The notes under the pieces were generated by a model that ran no database searches, was not told the DNA's origin, and saw only the letters and a program-made list of their open reading frames with translations. A stretch of 64,000 nucleotides of DNA, taken from NCBI GenBank assembly GCA_023416335.1, contig JAEZHY010000077.1, forward strand, positions 3,796 to 67,795, written 5' to 3'. The stretch's first letter is position 1, and each line of letters starts with the position of its first letter. A program made the position numbers and the translations under genes. This DNA comes from Pseudomonadota bacterium. Lineage in GTDB: Bacteria; Desulfobacterota; Syntrophobacteria; Syntrophobacterales; Syntrophobacteraceae. Positions 1 to 9,019 of the stretch are shown here, in pieces.

Positions 1-1266
1 GATGCAACGTTTCGTGCCTTCGGGGAAGCGTCGGCAGTCGGAAAGACCGTGAGTTCGATGGACAGCTATCTGAAAGGTCTTTTCGGAGACAACTATGCCG
101 GCCGCTTCGGGCAGGGAGTTTACACCCTGGTGGATAACAGGAATGTTCTGTATGCGAATTACTTCGGCAACCTGTACGGTTTTGCATTGAACGATCAGGC
201 AGATCCCGGAGCCGGCATAACTGTTGCCTGCGAGCTGTCCAATGTCGTTTCCGCGATCGAGGGTCCTTCGGCTTCCGCAATCCTTGTCGGCCTTTCCATG
301 ACTTACGACGGTAATCTCATCGTCACCTTTACCAATGGAGTGGCAGTCATCGACCGGGACCTCACTCTTGGAGTCAAATCCTTTTACCCGTTTGGACCCG
401 GCGAGATGGTGACCAACTCTCTTAGCGTCGACGAGAATAACGGCATATACGTGGCAAGCAATCTGCTCATGCGAAAACTCGTGTGGACCGGCACGACCCT
501 GTCGGATGCGGCGAGCGACGGCGCCTGGTCGAACGCATACGACAACTCGGGAAGCGCGCTTCCTCCCGTGATCAAAGCGATGAACGGCACGGGCTCCACC
601 CCGACTCTCATGGGTTTCGAAAACGACCTCGACAAGCTTGTAGTCATTACTGACGGCGCAAAACAAATGAAACTGGTCGCGTTCTGGCGCGATGCAATAC
701 CCCAGGGATTCACCGGGCGCATTGCCGGGCAGATTCAGGTAACCTGCGGTTTCGATCCCCTGCCTGAATGGATACAATCGGAGCAGTCCGTTGTTGTGGA
801 GGGGTATGGGGCTTTCGTAGTGAACAACATCCCGCGGGAAGTCCCCGCCGAGCTTACGGCGGCGCCCAGGCTGCTGCAGGTCTCGCTGATGGGGCCTGCC
901 TATACCGGTTCGTACGGCGTCGAGCGCTTTCAATGGGACCCTGTGACGCACAATTGGTCCTCGGCATGGGCGCGGCCGGATGTCTCATCGACGAGCATGG
1001 TTCCGATCCACAGCGAGTCGGGCAAAGTGGCTTTAATAAACGGCTACAGGCCGGATCGGGGATGGGAAGTGCTCGGAATGGATTGGGACACGGGCAAGAC
1101 AGTTCATCAGACGATTTTCGGCCACAAGAACTTCGGCAACGGAGCGTACGCGCTTCTGCAGTATCTCGAGAACGAGGACCTCGTCTTTAACTCTATCGCG
1201 GGACCTTTCCGGGTGCACTACAATCGCGGACTCGGTTGCGAGATGCATTTACTGCTTCTGGATTGA
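1..1266 (+). CDS. Uncharacterised protein, 5' end outside window
   Basis: The reading frame is open from base 1, and the first in-frame start (GTG at 49) has no convincing ribosome binding site, so this is most likely the C-terminal ~420 residues of a longer protein. The visible part has many short blocks rich in Gly, Asn, Trp and hydrophobic residues (for example FGNLYGFAL, FQWDPVTHNW, GWEVLGMDWDTG), which suggests a repeated beta-sheet or propeller-like extracytoplasmic fold. I recognise no catalytic motif or named family. A diverged copy of its last ~65 codons plus the downstream hairpin lies at 4378-4720. The function is unknown; the structural guess is inference. Confidence 0.6.
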   Translation, partial: DATFRAFGEASAVGKTVSSMDSYLKGLFGDNYAGRFGQGVYTLVDNRNVLYANYFGNLYGFALNDQADPGAGITVACELSNVVSAIEGPSASAILVGLSMTYDGNLIVTFTNGVAVIDRDLTLGVKSFYPFGPGEMVTNSLSVDENNGIYVASNLLMRKLVWTGTTLSDAASDGAWSNAYDNSGSALPPVIKAMNGTGSTPTLMGFENDLDKLVVITDGAKQMKLVAFWRDAIPQGFTGRIAGQIQVTCGFDPLPEWIQSEQSVVVEGYGAFVVNNIPREVPAELTAAPRLLQVSLMGPAYTGSYGVERFQWDPVTHNWSSAWARPDVSSTSMVPIHSESGKVALINGYRPDRGWEVLGMDWDTGKTVHQTIFGHKNFGNGAYALLQYLENEDLVFNSIAGPFRVHYNRGLGCEMHLLLLD

Positions 1267-1287
1267 TTTGATTTACCCATGGACGAG

Positions 1288-1366
1288 AGAGGGGCCACTC
1301 CCGCACTTTTCGCAATTCCTTTTTCAAGGACTCTTCAAGAGTGCAGGTGCGACCCCTCTTTGTCTT
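1288..1366 (+). terminator. Probable terminator after the first gene
   Basis: AGAGGGG (1288-1294) pairs with CCCCTCT (1353-1359), followed by a T-rich run; a smaller palindrome ACTCTTCAAGAGT lies inside. It follows the stop codon of the first gene. A diverged version follows the duplicated gene end near 4.7 kb. Confidence 0.5.
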
Positions 1367-1456
1367 ATGTTCCGGCCACATCAGGATCTAATGCCGATCT
1401 GGCCGGTTTTGGCCGGTTCTTCAGGGAAACAATTCGCCATCAGGGTTCGTGCCTTC

Positions 1457-2167
1457 TCACGAAAAAGACCTCTGATTCTTGGCAAATTGTACGGCAGCAA
1501 TCGCGATCACTTCATTGGGATCGATCAACGGCGCAGAAAAATCCATACCGCCCAGGATAATCGGAATTTCGGTACATCCCATCACCAGAGCTTCAGCGCC
1601 GTTTGCAATCATGTGCCGGATTGGGCCGACCATAAGATCGACTACTTCCGGCGTTTTTCCGTCATATTTGAATGTGAATATGGATTTTTGGACCTGATCC
1701 TGGATACTGTCGGGAAGTCCGAGAACTTTGATTCCGTGCTTCTCGAAAGACTTTTGATACAAGCCGGTTTGCATTGCAGCGCTGGTAGCCAGTACACCAA
1801 CCGTTCGAACGCCCGGAACCGCCTTGATTGTCTCTTTTGCCGCTTCTTCTATGATGTGCAGAAATGGAATCCGGACGGCATCTTTTATGTCGTCGTAAAA
1901 GTAATGAGCCGTATTTGCGCCTATTATAATGAAATCGGCTCCGGCCCGCTCAAGATTTCGAGCGGTTTCCCGCATTGCCGGTACGGGCGATTCTCCGCCC
2001 TTTAAAATGGCATCCTGTCTGCTCGGCATTTTGGGATTGTTGTCTATGATTATCCTCAGATGATCCTCATCCGTTTTCGCATGAGTATGTTGCACAATGC
2101 GGGCAAAAAGGTCGATCGTTGCTTCAGGCCCCATCCCGCCCAGTATTCCGATAATCTTGTCTTTCAT
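1457..2167 (-). CDS. Aspartate/glutamate racemase family protein with first catalytic Cys replaced by Ala
   Basis: This 236-residue protein matches the cofactor-independent Asp/Glu racemase family, which moves the alpha proton with two cysteine thiols. The N-terminal ILGGMGPEAT motif (about residues 8-17) and the second catalytic motif MGCTEIP (Cys198) are clear. The first motif, usually PCNTAHY, reads GANTAHYF, with Ala84 where the first Cys should be. E. coli has a homologue with Thr at this place that acts on one enantiomer preferentially, so this protein may be stereoselective or do a different reaction. It is the last gene of a regulator-symporter-racemase operon, five bases after the symporter, with a purine-rich GGGG site before its ATG. 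A role in D-amino acid or dicarboxylate use is inferred. Confidence 0.85.
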   Translation of the reverse strand: MKDKIIGILGGMGPEATIDLFARIVQHTHAKTDEDHLRIIIDNNPKMPSRQDAILKGGESPVPAMRETARNLERAGADFIIIGANTAHYFYDDIKDAVRIPFLHIIEEAAKETIKAVPGVRTVGVLATSAAMQTGLYQKSFEKHGIKVLGLPDSIQDQVQKSIFTFKYDGKTPEVVDLMVGPIRHMIANGAEALVMGCTEIPIILGGMDFSAPLIDPNEVIAIAAVQFAKNQRSFS

Positions 2168-2172
2168 ATCCC

Positions 2173-3402
2173 CTACCCCCGCGAGATCGCTGAAACGGTG
2201 GGCATCGCCTTGTCTTTTTCCGAATGCCCGAGGATTGCCGTGACCACGACCGTCCCGAGTACGTTTATCGTGGTTTGTCCCATGTCGATGAGCCTGAATA
2301 TTCCAGCCAGAAGCCCGATGACTTCGAGCGGCAGACCGAGTGTCTTAAGATAGATCGTAGTTGCGACGAATATCCCGCCGGGGATTCCAGGACTTCCGAG
2401 GGTCATGAGAACACCGAGGAGCACCGCCGTTACCTGCTGCGAGAAGGTAAGTTCGATGCCGACAAGCTGTGAGACGAAAATTGCAACGACCCCATACCAG
2501 AGGGCGTTGCCGTCCATATTTGTCGAGGCGCCGAGCGGGATCGTAAAGCCGACCACATCCTTCTGAATCCCGAGGTCCTGCTCGCAGGTAGCCATTGCTA
2601 CGGGCATGGTTGCCTTCGTGCTGCAGGTGGTAAGACTGGTAATCCATATGGGACTGATCTTTTTCATGAAAGTCAGCGGATTCCGTCTTACGAACAACCA
2701 GTACATTCCCATCAGCACGATCGCAAGGTGGAGTGCCAGTCCCACGTACATGCAGCCTATGAATTGCGCAAGAGGACCGATCACCGATGCGCCGTATTTC
2801 CCGGCGGTGATGGCCATAAGAGCGAAAACGCCGTAGGGCGATGTCTCGATGACGATATTGAGCACCTTCATTATGTAGTTCGTCAATGTCTGGAAAATCC
2901 GTCCCATTCTTGCGCGATCGGATTCGCCCAGCATCAGGATGGCGGCGCCGGAGAATATCGCAAATACGATTACCTGCAGCAGGTTTGCTTCCGACATCGC
3001 TTGCATGACGTTGGTCGGAATAATTCCAGTAAGAATGCCTGTTACAGTCGGGGCTTCAGCAATAGATTTAACCGGAGGCAGATCGGTTAGAACCAGGCCC
3101 TTACCGGGACTTACAACTCTTGCCACGAGCAGTCCTATAGTGCCCGCTGCAACAACAGTGGTCATAAACAGAACGAAGATCTTGGAACCGAGGCGTCCCA
3201 GTTTCCTGATGTCCTCCATATTAATGATTGCGCTGGTAACCGTGCAGAAAATCAGGGGTACGATTGCCATCTGCAGCAGCCTCAGGAAGAGATCGCCTAC
3301 AATCTGTATTGCCGTGATCTTCGGGCCGACGATGAAGCCGACTACAGCCCCGGCGATCATTCCCACCAGCGTTTTGTTCGAAAGGGACATTTTGAATCTC
3401 AT
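2173..3402 (-). CDS. Dicarboxylate/amino acid:cation symporter (DAACS/SLC1 family)
   Basis: A 409-residue polytopic membrane protein of the GltP/DctA type that imports dicarboxylates or acidic/neutral amino acids with H+ or Na+. Family marks are the serine/threonine-rich stretch after LTTCSTKATMPVA (re-entrant loop HP1), the GASTNMDGNALW motif (the NMDG cation-binding motif of TM7) and GSPGIPGG (HP2). Length is normal. The ATG overlaps the stop of the upstream regulator (ATGA at 3399-3402) and has a GGGAG site, so it is translationally coupled. Its place beside an Asp/Glu racemase family protein suggests a substrate such as aspartate or glutamate, possibly the D form; this is inference. Confidence 0.92.
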   Translation of the reverse strand: MRFKMSLSNKTLVGMIAGAVVGFIVGPKITAIQIVGDLFLRLLQMAIVPLIFCTVTSAIINMEDIRKLGRLGSKIFVLFMTTVVAAGTIGLLVARVVSPGKGLVLTDLPPVKSIAEAPTVTGILTGIIPTNVMQAMSEANLLQVIVFAIFSGAAILMLGESDRARMGRIFQTLTNYIMKVLNIVIETSPYGVFALMAITAGKYGASVIGPLAQFIGCMYVGLALHLAIVLMGMYWLFVRRNPLTFMKKISPIWITSLTTCSTKATMPVAMATCEQDLGIQKDVVGFTIPLGASTNMDGNALWYGVVAIFVSQLVGIELTFSQQVTAVLLGVLMTLGSPGIPGGIFVATTIYLKTLGLPLEVIGLLAGIFRLIDMGQTTINVLGTVVVTAILGHSEKDKAMPTVSAISRG

Positions 3403-4103
3403 GTTCTTCTCCCGGTTTTATCGCTATGTTCTAGAAGTTTCTTGTTGTTCCGAATCTCCATCAAGTAGCTGTAAACGGAAAATTTCGATATTCCCAACTT
3501 ACCTGCAAGAAAATCAACTGCTCCCTTGATGAGAAAAAAACCGTGCTCCTCCAGTTCTGATACAATGCCGAGCCTGTCCTCCTTTCTAAGTAAAGTCGGA
3601 GGGAGCCGTAGCTTTCCCAGCACATGATGGGCAGCTTCGCGCAATGTCTCCGCTAAATCGTTACGAAAAGTCTCGACGGGCGGATTTCCGGATTCCTCCT
3701 CTGCGGATGGCTGAGAGATTTCCTGGAACCATGAGTTGAGCCGAATCAGGTCGTCTATTTCGATGTTGATGCAAAGGGATGCGACCGGACGGCCATCTCC
3801 GTCTCGAAAAAGCATGGTGCTCGATTTCATCTGCCTACCGTCCGGCGCTGTGGTCGGGTAATTCAGGAAAAGGCTTTCCGGGCGATTCTGCTTCAGGAGT
3901 CTGACTCCGTAGTCCGTCATGCAACCTCCCACGGAACGCCCGGTCACATGACTGTTCGCGATTTTCACAATTGAGCAGCTTAAATCCCGAAGATCGTGCA
4001 CGACGATTTCGCAACGGGAGCCGAACGTCCCTGCGACCCCGTCAGCCACGATCTTCAGGGCCTCGATCAAAGCCGATTTGTCCAAGGTTTTCTTTCTTGG
4101 CAA
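3399..4103 (-). CDS. YheO/DauR-family transcriptional regulator
   Basis: The 234-residue protein has an N-terminal YheO-type PAS-like sensing domain (about residues 10-125; conserved EIVVHDL near 33, a block around SVGGCMTDYG, then a short-chain ligand pocket) and a C-terminal helix-turn-helix (about 180-225; FLAGKLGISKFSVYSYL). DauR, the best known relative, represses D-arginine catabolism. The start is TTG at 4101-4103 with a strong GAGGGG site. It is the first gene of the symporter-racemase operon, and its stop overlaps the symporter start. By position it is the local regulator, probably responding to an amino acid related to the transporter cargo. Confidence 0.85.
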   Translation of the reverse strand: MPRKKTLDKSALIEALKIVADGVAGTFGSRCEIVVHDLRDLSCSIVKIANSHVTGRSVGGCMTDYGVRLLKQNRPESLFLNYPTTAPDGRQMKSSTMLFRDGDGRPVASLCINIEIDDLIRLNSWFQEISQPSAEEESGNPPVETFRNDLAETLREAAHHVLGKLRLPPTLLRKEDRLGIVSELEEHGFFLIKGAVDFLAGKLGISKFSVYSYLMEIRNNKKLLEHSDKTGRRT

Positions 4104-4123
4104 AGGTCCCCTCCCTTTTATAC

Positions 4124-4165
4124 AAATTATTTGAGACTCTACAATTTATTTTAGAGCGGTGTCAA
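4124..4165 (-). promoter_or_regulatory. Candidate promoter of the regulator-symporter-racemase operon
   Basis: On the minus strand a perfect TTGACA (4165-4160) is followed by A/T-rich DNA with TAGAGT about 18 bp on and a TATAAA (4124 region) further down. The area 4104-4260 is AT-rich compared with its surroundings and lies just upstream of the regulator start. The exact -10 cannot be fixed by eye. Confidence 0.35.
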
Positions 4166-4377
4166 TTGAAAGTACGTTTCTTTAAAAACTTAACACGCCT
4201 GAATCATTCCCTCTCAAAGTCGTGGAACGCTACGGTCTCTTATCTTGGCAAGGAGTGTTGAAAGCAATTCTTCATCACGCGCCGGTGGCCAATAAGACTG
4301 ATCCAGGCGGCGCCGACATGCCGACATCTGACCGCCCAACGAGCCAACCCCCGATCCATACCTGACGGCACCGCTTT

Positions 4378-4720
4378 ATGCGAAGTGCTCGGAATGGATT
4401 GGGACGTGGGCAAGACCGTTCATCAGACAATTTTCGGCCGGAAAAACTTCGGAAACCGGAGCATATGCACTTCTGCAGTATTGCGAGAATGGGGACCTCG
4501 TCTTTAACTCTATTGCGGGACCTATCCGGGTGCACTACAATCGCGGACTCGGCTGAGAGATAAATTTACTGCTTCCGAATTGATTGGATTTTTGCGTGGT
4601 ATTTAGTTACCGCTCAGGAGCAGAGGAGAGAGAAGCCACACCTACACTTAGCACAATTCCTTTTCGAGGGCACTTCTGTCAAGAGTGTAAGAGTGCCCTG
4701 TTTGTCCCTGATCGGCGCAG
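4378..4720 (+). pseudogene. Decayed copy of the 3' end of the gene at 1-1266
   Basis: From 4378 to about 4590 the DNA closely follows 1064-1270: both encode EVLGMDWD-GKTVHQTIFG-KNF, then a block equivalent to DLVFNSIAGP, then VHYNRGLG. Small insertions or deletions and a premature TGA break the frame, so no protein can be made. Similarity continues past the stop codon into the hairpin (near 4618-4712; GGGCACT pairing with AGTGCCC). Only the gene's 3' end and its terminator are present, in the same orientation as the source 3.3 kb upstream. The rest of 4104-4787 holds no gene that I can support. Confidence 0.85.
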
Positions 4721-4787
4721 CAAAGTTGCAGTCATAGCGAATTCCATGTTCTCGTGCACTGGTATCAGCCGAGTGTCGTTAGCTTGA

Positions 4788-5930
4788 CTACGATTGCCCA
4801 TTCTTGGGAGTCGCCCTAGGAATCAGGGCTATACATAACAATCCGAGTACACCACAGATGACGAACCCCGCCGCAAGCCCAAGCATCTGAGAGATTAGGC
4901 CGATCAATATCGGTCCCAGCATATCCCCAAATTCTTTAAAGGAACCAGCCGCTCCCATTGTGATGCCCAGTTGCCCTTCTCGCGCGAGCCTGCTAATCAG
5001 GTGATCCGTATTCGTCCACACCACACCGACACCCATTCCGGCAATAACGGACACCACGAGAAACAGAAACCCATTTACAAAAGGAATAAGCATAATGCTC
5101 AACACGGAGAGAACCAGTCCCACTCGAACCGTACGGGCGGTATCCAATTTATCGGACATCCACCCGGCGACAGGCTGGATCAAAAGATAGCTTAAGGCGA
5201 CAACCGACAGGAGAATACCTGTCATCTCGGGGTCGTACCCCAGTGCGTACACTCGCACGGGCAAAAATCCAAACAGGATGCTCATGAAAAACATATTCAC
5301 TACAATGACGACATACCACGTCCAGAGCTTGGGATCCTTAAGGATCGAAACAGCAGAGCTAAGAGAGAGATCGTCATCGTCCAGCGTGACAGTGCTGATG
5401 GGCGGCGGAAGAAAAAGCGCGATTATAAAAGCAACAGTTCCAATCGCGGCTGAAGCCACAAAAATCGAGGAAAAGCCGCTGTTAAGTACGATCACTCCCC
5501 CCAGGACCGGGCTAACCACGTAACCAGCCCCTTTAACGGCGTTATAAATACCGTATGCTCGCCCCCTTCCAGTCTCATAGTACAATCCGATAAGGGCCAG
5601 GGAAACTGCCGACAAGGCCGCGGCACCCATGCCTTGAAGGAAACGAACCAACAATAGCCATGAGGGCGGTATCCAGAGATACGACAACGAAGCCGGAATG
5701 AAGAAGATAATGCCCATCAGCATGGTTTTCTTCATCCCATATTTATCGGCCAGTGCGCCGGAAATCGGTTTAGCCACGATTTCAGCGAGATCGTATGCTG
5801 CGATGAGCAGGCCGATGAAAGCCATCCCCACCCCGATCTGCTTGGCATACACGGGCAAATTAACAGCTACGATGTGAGCACCGAACGATGTGACAAACCC
5901 GATAAAGCCAAGGATGAAAGCATATACCAT
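4788..5930 (-). CDS. MFS transporter
   Basis: About 380 residues with twelve predicted hydrophobic segments. The loop 2-3 signature of the Major Facilitator Superfamily is clear (ISGALADKYGMKKTML), and the related half-motif GWMSDKLDTARTVR appears in the second half. I prefer ATG 5930 over the TTG at 5945; a GGGA stretch precedes it. It is the last gene of the long minus-strand locus, 49 bp after a GNAT protein. A drug/metabolite exporter of the 12-TM type is most likely, but the substrate cannot be told from sequence. A second, unrelated MFS protein lies in the same locus at 11952-13187. Confidence 0.88.
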   Translation of the reverse strand: MVYAFILGFIGFVTSFGAHIVAVNLPVYAKQIGVGMAFIGLLIAAYDLAEIVAKPISGALADKYGMKKTMLMGIIFFIPASLSYLWIPPSWLLLVRFLQGMGAAALSAVSLALIGLYYETGRGRAYGIYNAVKGAGYVVSPVLGGVIVLNSGFSSIFVASAAIGTVAFIIALFLPPPISTVTLDDDDLSLSSAVSILKDPKLWTWYVVIVVNMFFMSILFGFLPVRVYALGYDPEMTGILLSVVALSYLLIQPVAGWMSDKLDTARTVRVGLVLSVLSIMLIPFVNGFLFLVVSVIAGMGVGVVWTNTDHLISRLAREGQLGITMGAAGSFKEFGDMLGPILIGLISQMLGLAAGFVICGVLGLLCIALIPRATPKNGQS

Positions 5931-5979
5931 CGCGTGGCATCCCAAAGATCATTCCCCAATGAGCAGAGGCAAACGCCCC

Positions 5980-7041
5980 TCATTTGCCCGCCCTCTCGCG
6001 ATCTTTCAAAGTGAACGCGAGCAACTCCTTCGCCCATTCCGAATGGAGGAGTATTGAATCGAGATCGGGTTCCACGGCGAGTTTCTGGAGCAGAAATCCA
6101 TCCGTGCCAAACCAGCGCGGCAGATAGGCGCCAAAAAAGTAACCTTTTCCCAGAAGCTCCTCGAAAACGCTGCCGACAGCCGGCTCCCCGATATTTAGAT
6201 AGACCTGCAGGACCTTGTAATTTTTGGAAAAAGCCCTTGACTCGAAATCGGATACCACGTGTGCTGTTTCGCTTCCGCACCGTGCTATCGAGAGCCTCCC
6301 TACCTCGGCATGGTCGTGATAACAGCACGATGAGAGGCCGCTATCCATCCCGGAAGGCTGCGCGGCAGCGGGTTTGATTTTCCTGGCAAGCTTCATCGAA
6401 TCGGTGCATCTTGTAACGATTTCTTTATATATTTCGGGAAGATATATGTCATGCGGCATATCCCGCACCACCTTCAGCATCAGGAGCGCCGAGACTCTCC
6501 CAGCAGTATTGGCATCGGTCTCGTAAGCCTCCGCGGGCATAAGTTCCAGTTCCACCCCGGTTTCCAGATATCCGGCGCGCACCCCCATCTTCTGGGTAAC
6601 CAGGTGCTTGCAAACGGGTTCGCCAAACATTGCGTCCAGATCGACCTCATCGATCAGCACGGTATTGATGAAATTGTACAATTCGTAGGCAATCCGGGTG
6701 TTTCTGTATTCTTTGCGAACGATATATTGTCCCGTTTCGTAAACTTTGGGAGACCAGGCAGAACTTCGATAAAGTGCTCCGTAGCCCGTAATTTCACCTT
6801 CGACCGTGCGTGCGACCACACCGAAATTATTGCCGTTTTGATTCTCGGCGATCAACTTGTCAGGGATATAGTAGGCATCGATGGGGTAACCGCCTCCGTA
6901 GATCGAATAGCAGCAGCGAATCACACCCCAGGCATCCTCCGGCATGAAACGGTCGATCGTACATTTCCGGCCGGGAGCAACTGGCCTTTCCGTCTTCTCA
7001 AGTATTTCGATTGCCTGCTCTCTCGTGGTAATGTTTTCCAA
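5980..7041 (-). CDS. GNAT-family acyltransferase-like protein, paralogue of the next gene
   Basis: The 353-residue protein has an N-terminal GNAT (Gcn5-type) domain at about residues 25-150, with VVARTVEGEITGYGALYRSS as strand-turn-strand and KEYRNTRIAYELYNF as the acyl-CoA pyrophosphate loop region. The second half (about 240-345) ends in a block LGKGYFFGAYLPRWFG that is shared with the neighbouring paralogue at 7074-8123. The start is TTG at 7039-7041, with a strong GGGAGGGGAGAGG region just before it. It lies between the paralogue and the MFS gene. The acyl group and acceptor are unknown; the family normally uses acetyl-CoA. Confidence 0.8.
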   Translation of the reverse strand: MENITTREQAIEILEKTERPVAPGRKCTIDRFMPEDAWGVIRCCYSIYGGGYPIDAYYIPDKLIAENQNGNNFGVVARTVEGEITGYGALYRSSAWSPKVYETGQYIVRKEYRNTRIAYELYNFINTVLIDEVDLDAMFGEPVCKHLVTQKMGVRAGYLETGVELELMPAEAYETDANTAGRVSALLMLKVVRDMPHDIYLPEIYKEIVTRCTDSMKLARKIKPAAAQPSGMDSGLSSCCYHDHAEVGRLSIARCGSETAHVVSDFESRAFSKNYKVLQVYLNIGEPAVGSVFEELLGKGYFFGAYLPRWFGTDGFLLQKLAVEPDLDSILLHSEWAKELLAFTLKDRERAGK

Positions 7042-7073
7042 AACGCCTCTCCCCTCCCGGGCACCATTCCGGT

Positions 7074-8123
7074 CTAGGACTGGGTGACTTCCTGCCAGTC
7101 GTTTTTAATGATCCCGAACATTTCTCCGGCACCTTCAGAGAACAAATGAATACCATCCCAACCGGGTCTTCCGACAACCTTTTGCATCAGGAGTGCATCG
7201 TTGCCGAACCAGCGGGGCAGGACTCCCCCAAGGAAATAGCCGCGGCCGCGAAGTACCTCCACCGCGTGCCCGGACCATGGACAGCCAAGATCGATCGACA
7301 CCTGGACCACTTTGATTCTTTCGCTAAGGATTTTGTTTTCAAGACTATGAAAGTGGGACTCGAAATCTTCCCCCAGAGTCCTGACGGCAATTCTGACAAC
7401 ACCGGGAAAGTCATAAATTTCCGTTGAAGCGCATGTGGCTGCATCGACAGGCGGCTTCCCACGGGAGATGGCCAGTGCGCGCCGGTCGTCCAGCCCCGAA
7501 TAGATGAACCTTAAAACATTCTCATAAACTGGAGGCAGATACACTGTATGGGGCCTGGATGCGTAGGACCGGAAGACAACCAGAGAAGCCACACGCCCGG
7601 ATGAACTCTTTTCTTTGGCGTAGGTTTCGGCCGGCATCAAATCAACCTCGATCCCGGTTTCCACGTGCTTATGATGTTTACAGATTTTCTGCATGAAGAT
7701 GTGGTTGCAGACCGCCTCCCCCCAAACCGCTTCCAATCCCAATCCCGGCGTTAATCGTTCATAGAGGTGTTCCATCATCACCAGGCTCACCCCCCCGTTG
7801 CGGTACTCGGGCAAGACCAGTCCTGCACCGCATTCATAAAGACCCGGATAGGGGGAGGAGCGGAAAAGCCCCACATGGCCTACGATATCCCCGGTCTGCG
7901 TTCGTGCCACTACCGAGTAGTTTTCACCGGACTCCAGCGCCCGGGCCAAACCTTCAGGGCTATAGTAATGTTTTACGGGATAACTGTCTCCGTACACGGT
8001 CCGGAACAATTTGCCTATCCCCGGAGAATCTTCAGGGCGGAAAAGATGTATCGAGAGGACCTCACCGGTGGGTAGTCTGCATTCATCCGGCTCGATGCGA
8101 GGCACATTCCTCTCATCGTTCAT
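7074..8123 (-). CDS. GNAT-family acyltransferase-like protein, paralogue of the previous gene
   Basis: 349 residues, co-linear with the product of 5980-7041. The GNAT core runs from about residue 22 (HLFRPEDSPGIGKLFR) through VVARTQTGDIVGHVGLFRSS to LVLPEYRNGGVSLVMMEHL, the acyl-CoA binding loop. The C-terminal half (about 235-335) carries LRGRGYFLGGVLPRWFGNDALLMQK. The pair clearly arose by duplication. The ATG at 8123 has a GGAG site six bases upstream. It follows the FAD subunit of the molybdenum hydroxylase by 62 bp, probably in the same transcript. Acceptor unknown. Confidence 0.8.
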   Translation of the reverse strand: MNDERNVPRIEPDECRLPTGEVLSIHLFRPEDSPGIGKLFRTVYGDSYPVKHYYSPEGLARALESGENYSVVARTQTGDIVGHVGLFRSSPYPGLYECGAGLVLPEYRNGGVSLVMMEHLYERLTPGLGLEAVWGEAVCNHIFMQKICKHHKHVETGIEVDLMPAETYAKEKSSSGRVASLVVFRSYASRPHTVYLPPVYENVLRFIYSGLDDRRALAISRGKPPVDAATCASTEIYDFPGVVRIAVRTLGEDFESHFHSLENKILSERIKVVQVSIDLGCPWSGHAVEVLRGRGYFLGGVLPRWFGNDALLMQKVVGRPGWDGIHLFSEGAGEMFGIIKNDWQEVTQS

Positions 8124-8185
8124 CGCTCACTCCATTTTGAGCATACGCAAGTGCGTCGGAGCGGACCTTTCGGTCCGGGCCGAGC

Positions 8186-9019
8186 CTATTGTCCCAGACG
8201 CAGGAGAAGATTGCCCGCAACAATTCGGCGATAGTCCGCATCGGCTCGAACATCGCTGATGGGACAAACGGCCTTTCGTGCAAGAGCGGCCGCTTCCTGC
8301 AGGATTGCGGTGGAAAGAGGTTTGCCGGTAAGCACCCTCTCCGCCTCGGGGCAAGTTATGACCGTCGGGCCGACACTGCCCCAGGCAAGAGCAGCCTTTT
8401 CCACTACTTTTTCCCGAGAAATGCGGAGAAGAGCCGCCATGCTCACCACCGAGCAGGCCAGAGCATTCCGCAATCCCACTTTTTCGAAATGATGCACATT
8501 ATATTCTTCCGGTTTTTTCACCCAGACCCCGGCCAGGATCTCCGCCCTCTCAAGGCGCGAACCACCCGGTCCCGTGATGAATTCCCCGACCGGCATCATC
8601 CTCCTGCTTTCTTTTGAACGAAGCTCGACTTCGGCCTTCAGCGTAAAGAGCGGAGGCAGGGTGTCTCCCGCCGGAGAGGCCGTGCAGATATTGCCGCCGA
8701 TAGTACCCATATTCCGGATCAGGGGGGAACCGATTCCTTTAATCGCCTGCCATAGCACGGACAGATGATTCTTGATCAGGGGATCGTCGAACAGCTGCGT
8801 GTGCGTCGCGCACGCGCCGACGCGGATGCTTTCACCCCGGTCTTCGACGCGCTTTAACTCCTCTATCCTATCCAGGCATATCAATGCCTCGGGGTTAACG
8901 AAACCGTTGTAAACTCCAACCAGGAGATCGGTGCCGCCGGCATATACGGCCCCGTGCGGCTTGTGTTCGAAACAGCTCCACAGTTCATCCAGCGAGTTGG
9001 GCAACAGGACTTCCCTCAT
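8186..9019 (-). CDS. Molybdenum hydroxylase, FAD-binding medium subunit (CoxM/XdhB type)
   Basis: 277 residues. It carries electrons from the iron-sulfur subunit to an acceptor through FAD. FAD motifs are AGGTDLLV (residues 27-34) and TIGGNICTASPAGD (106-119), both standard for the family, followed by a CO dehydrogenase flavoprotein C-terminal domain. The start used here, ATG 9019, overlaps the stop of the upstream [2Fe-2S] gene as ATGA; longer open frame upstream is only an overlap with that gene. Order is large subunit, [2Fe-2S], FAD on the minus strand. The family hydroxylates aromatic heterocycles, purines or aldehydes; the substrate here is unknown. Confidence 0.93.
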   Translation of the reverse strand: MREVLLPNSLDELWSCFEHKPHGAVYAGGTDLLVGVYNGFVNPEALICLDRIEELKRVEDRGESIRVGACATHTQLFDDPLIKNHLSVLWQAIKGIGSPLIRNMGTIGGNICTASPAGDTLPPLFTLKAEVELRSKESRRMMPVGEFITGPGGSRLERAEILAGVWVKKPEEYNVHHFEKVGLRNALACSVVSMAALLRISREKVVEKAALAWGSVGPTVITCPEAERVLTGKPLSTAILQEAAALARKAVCPISDVRADADYRRIVAGNLLLRLGQ

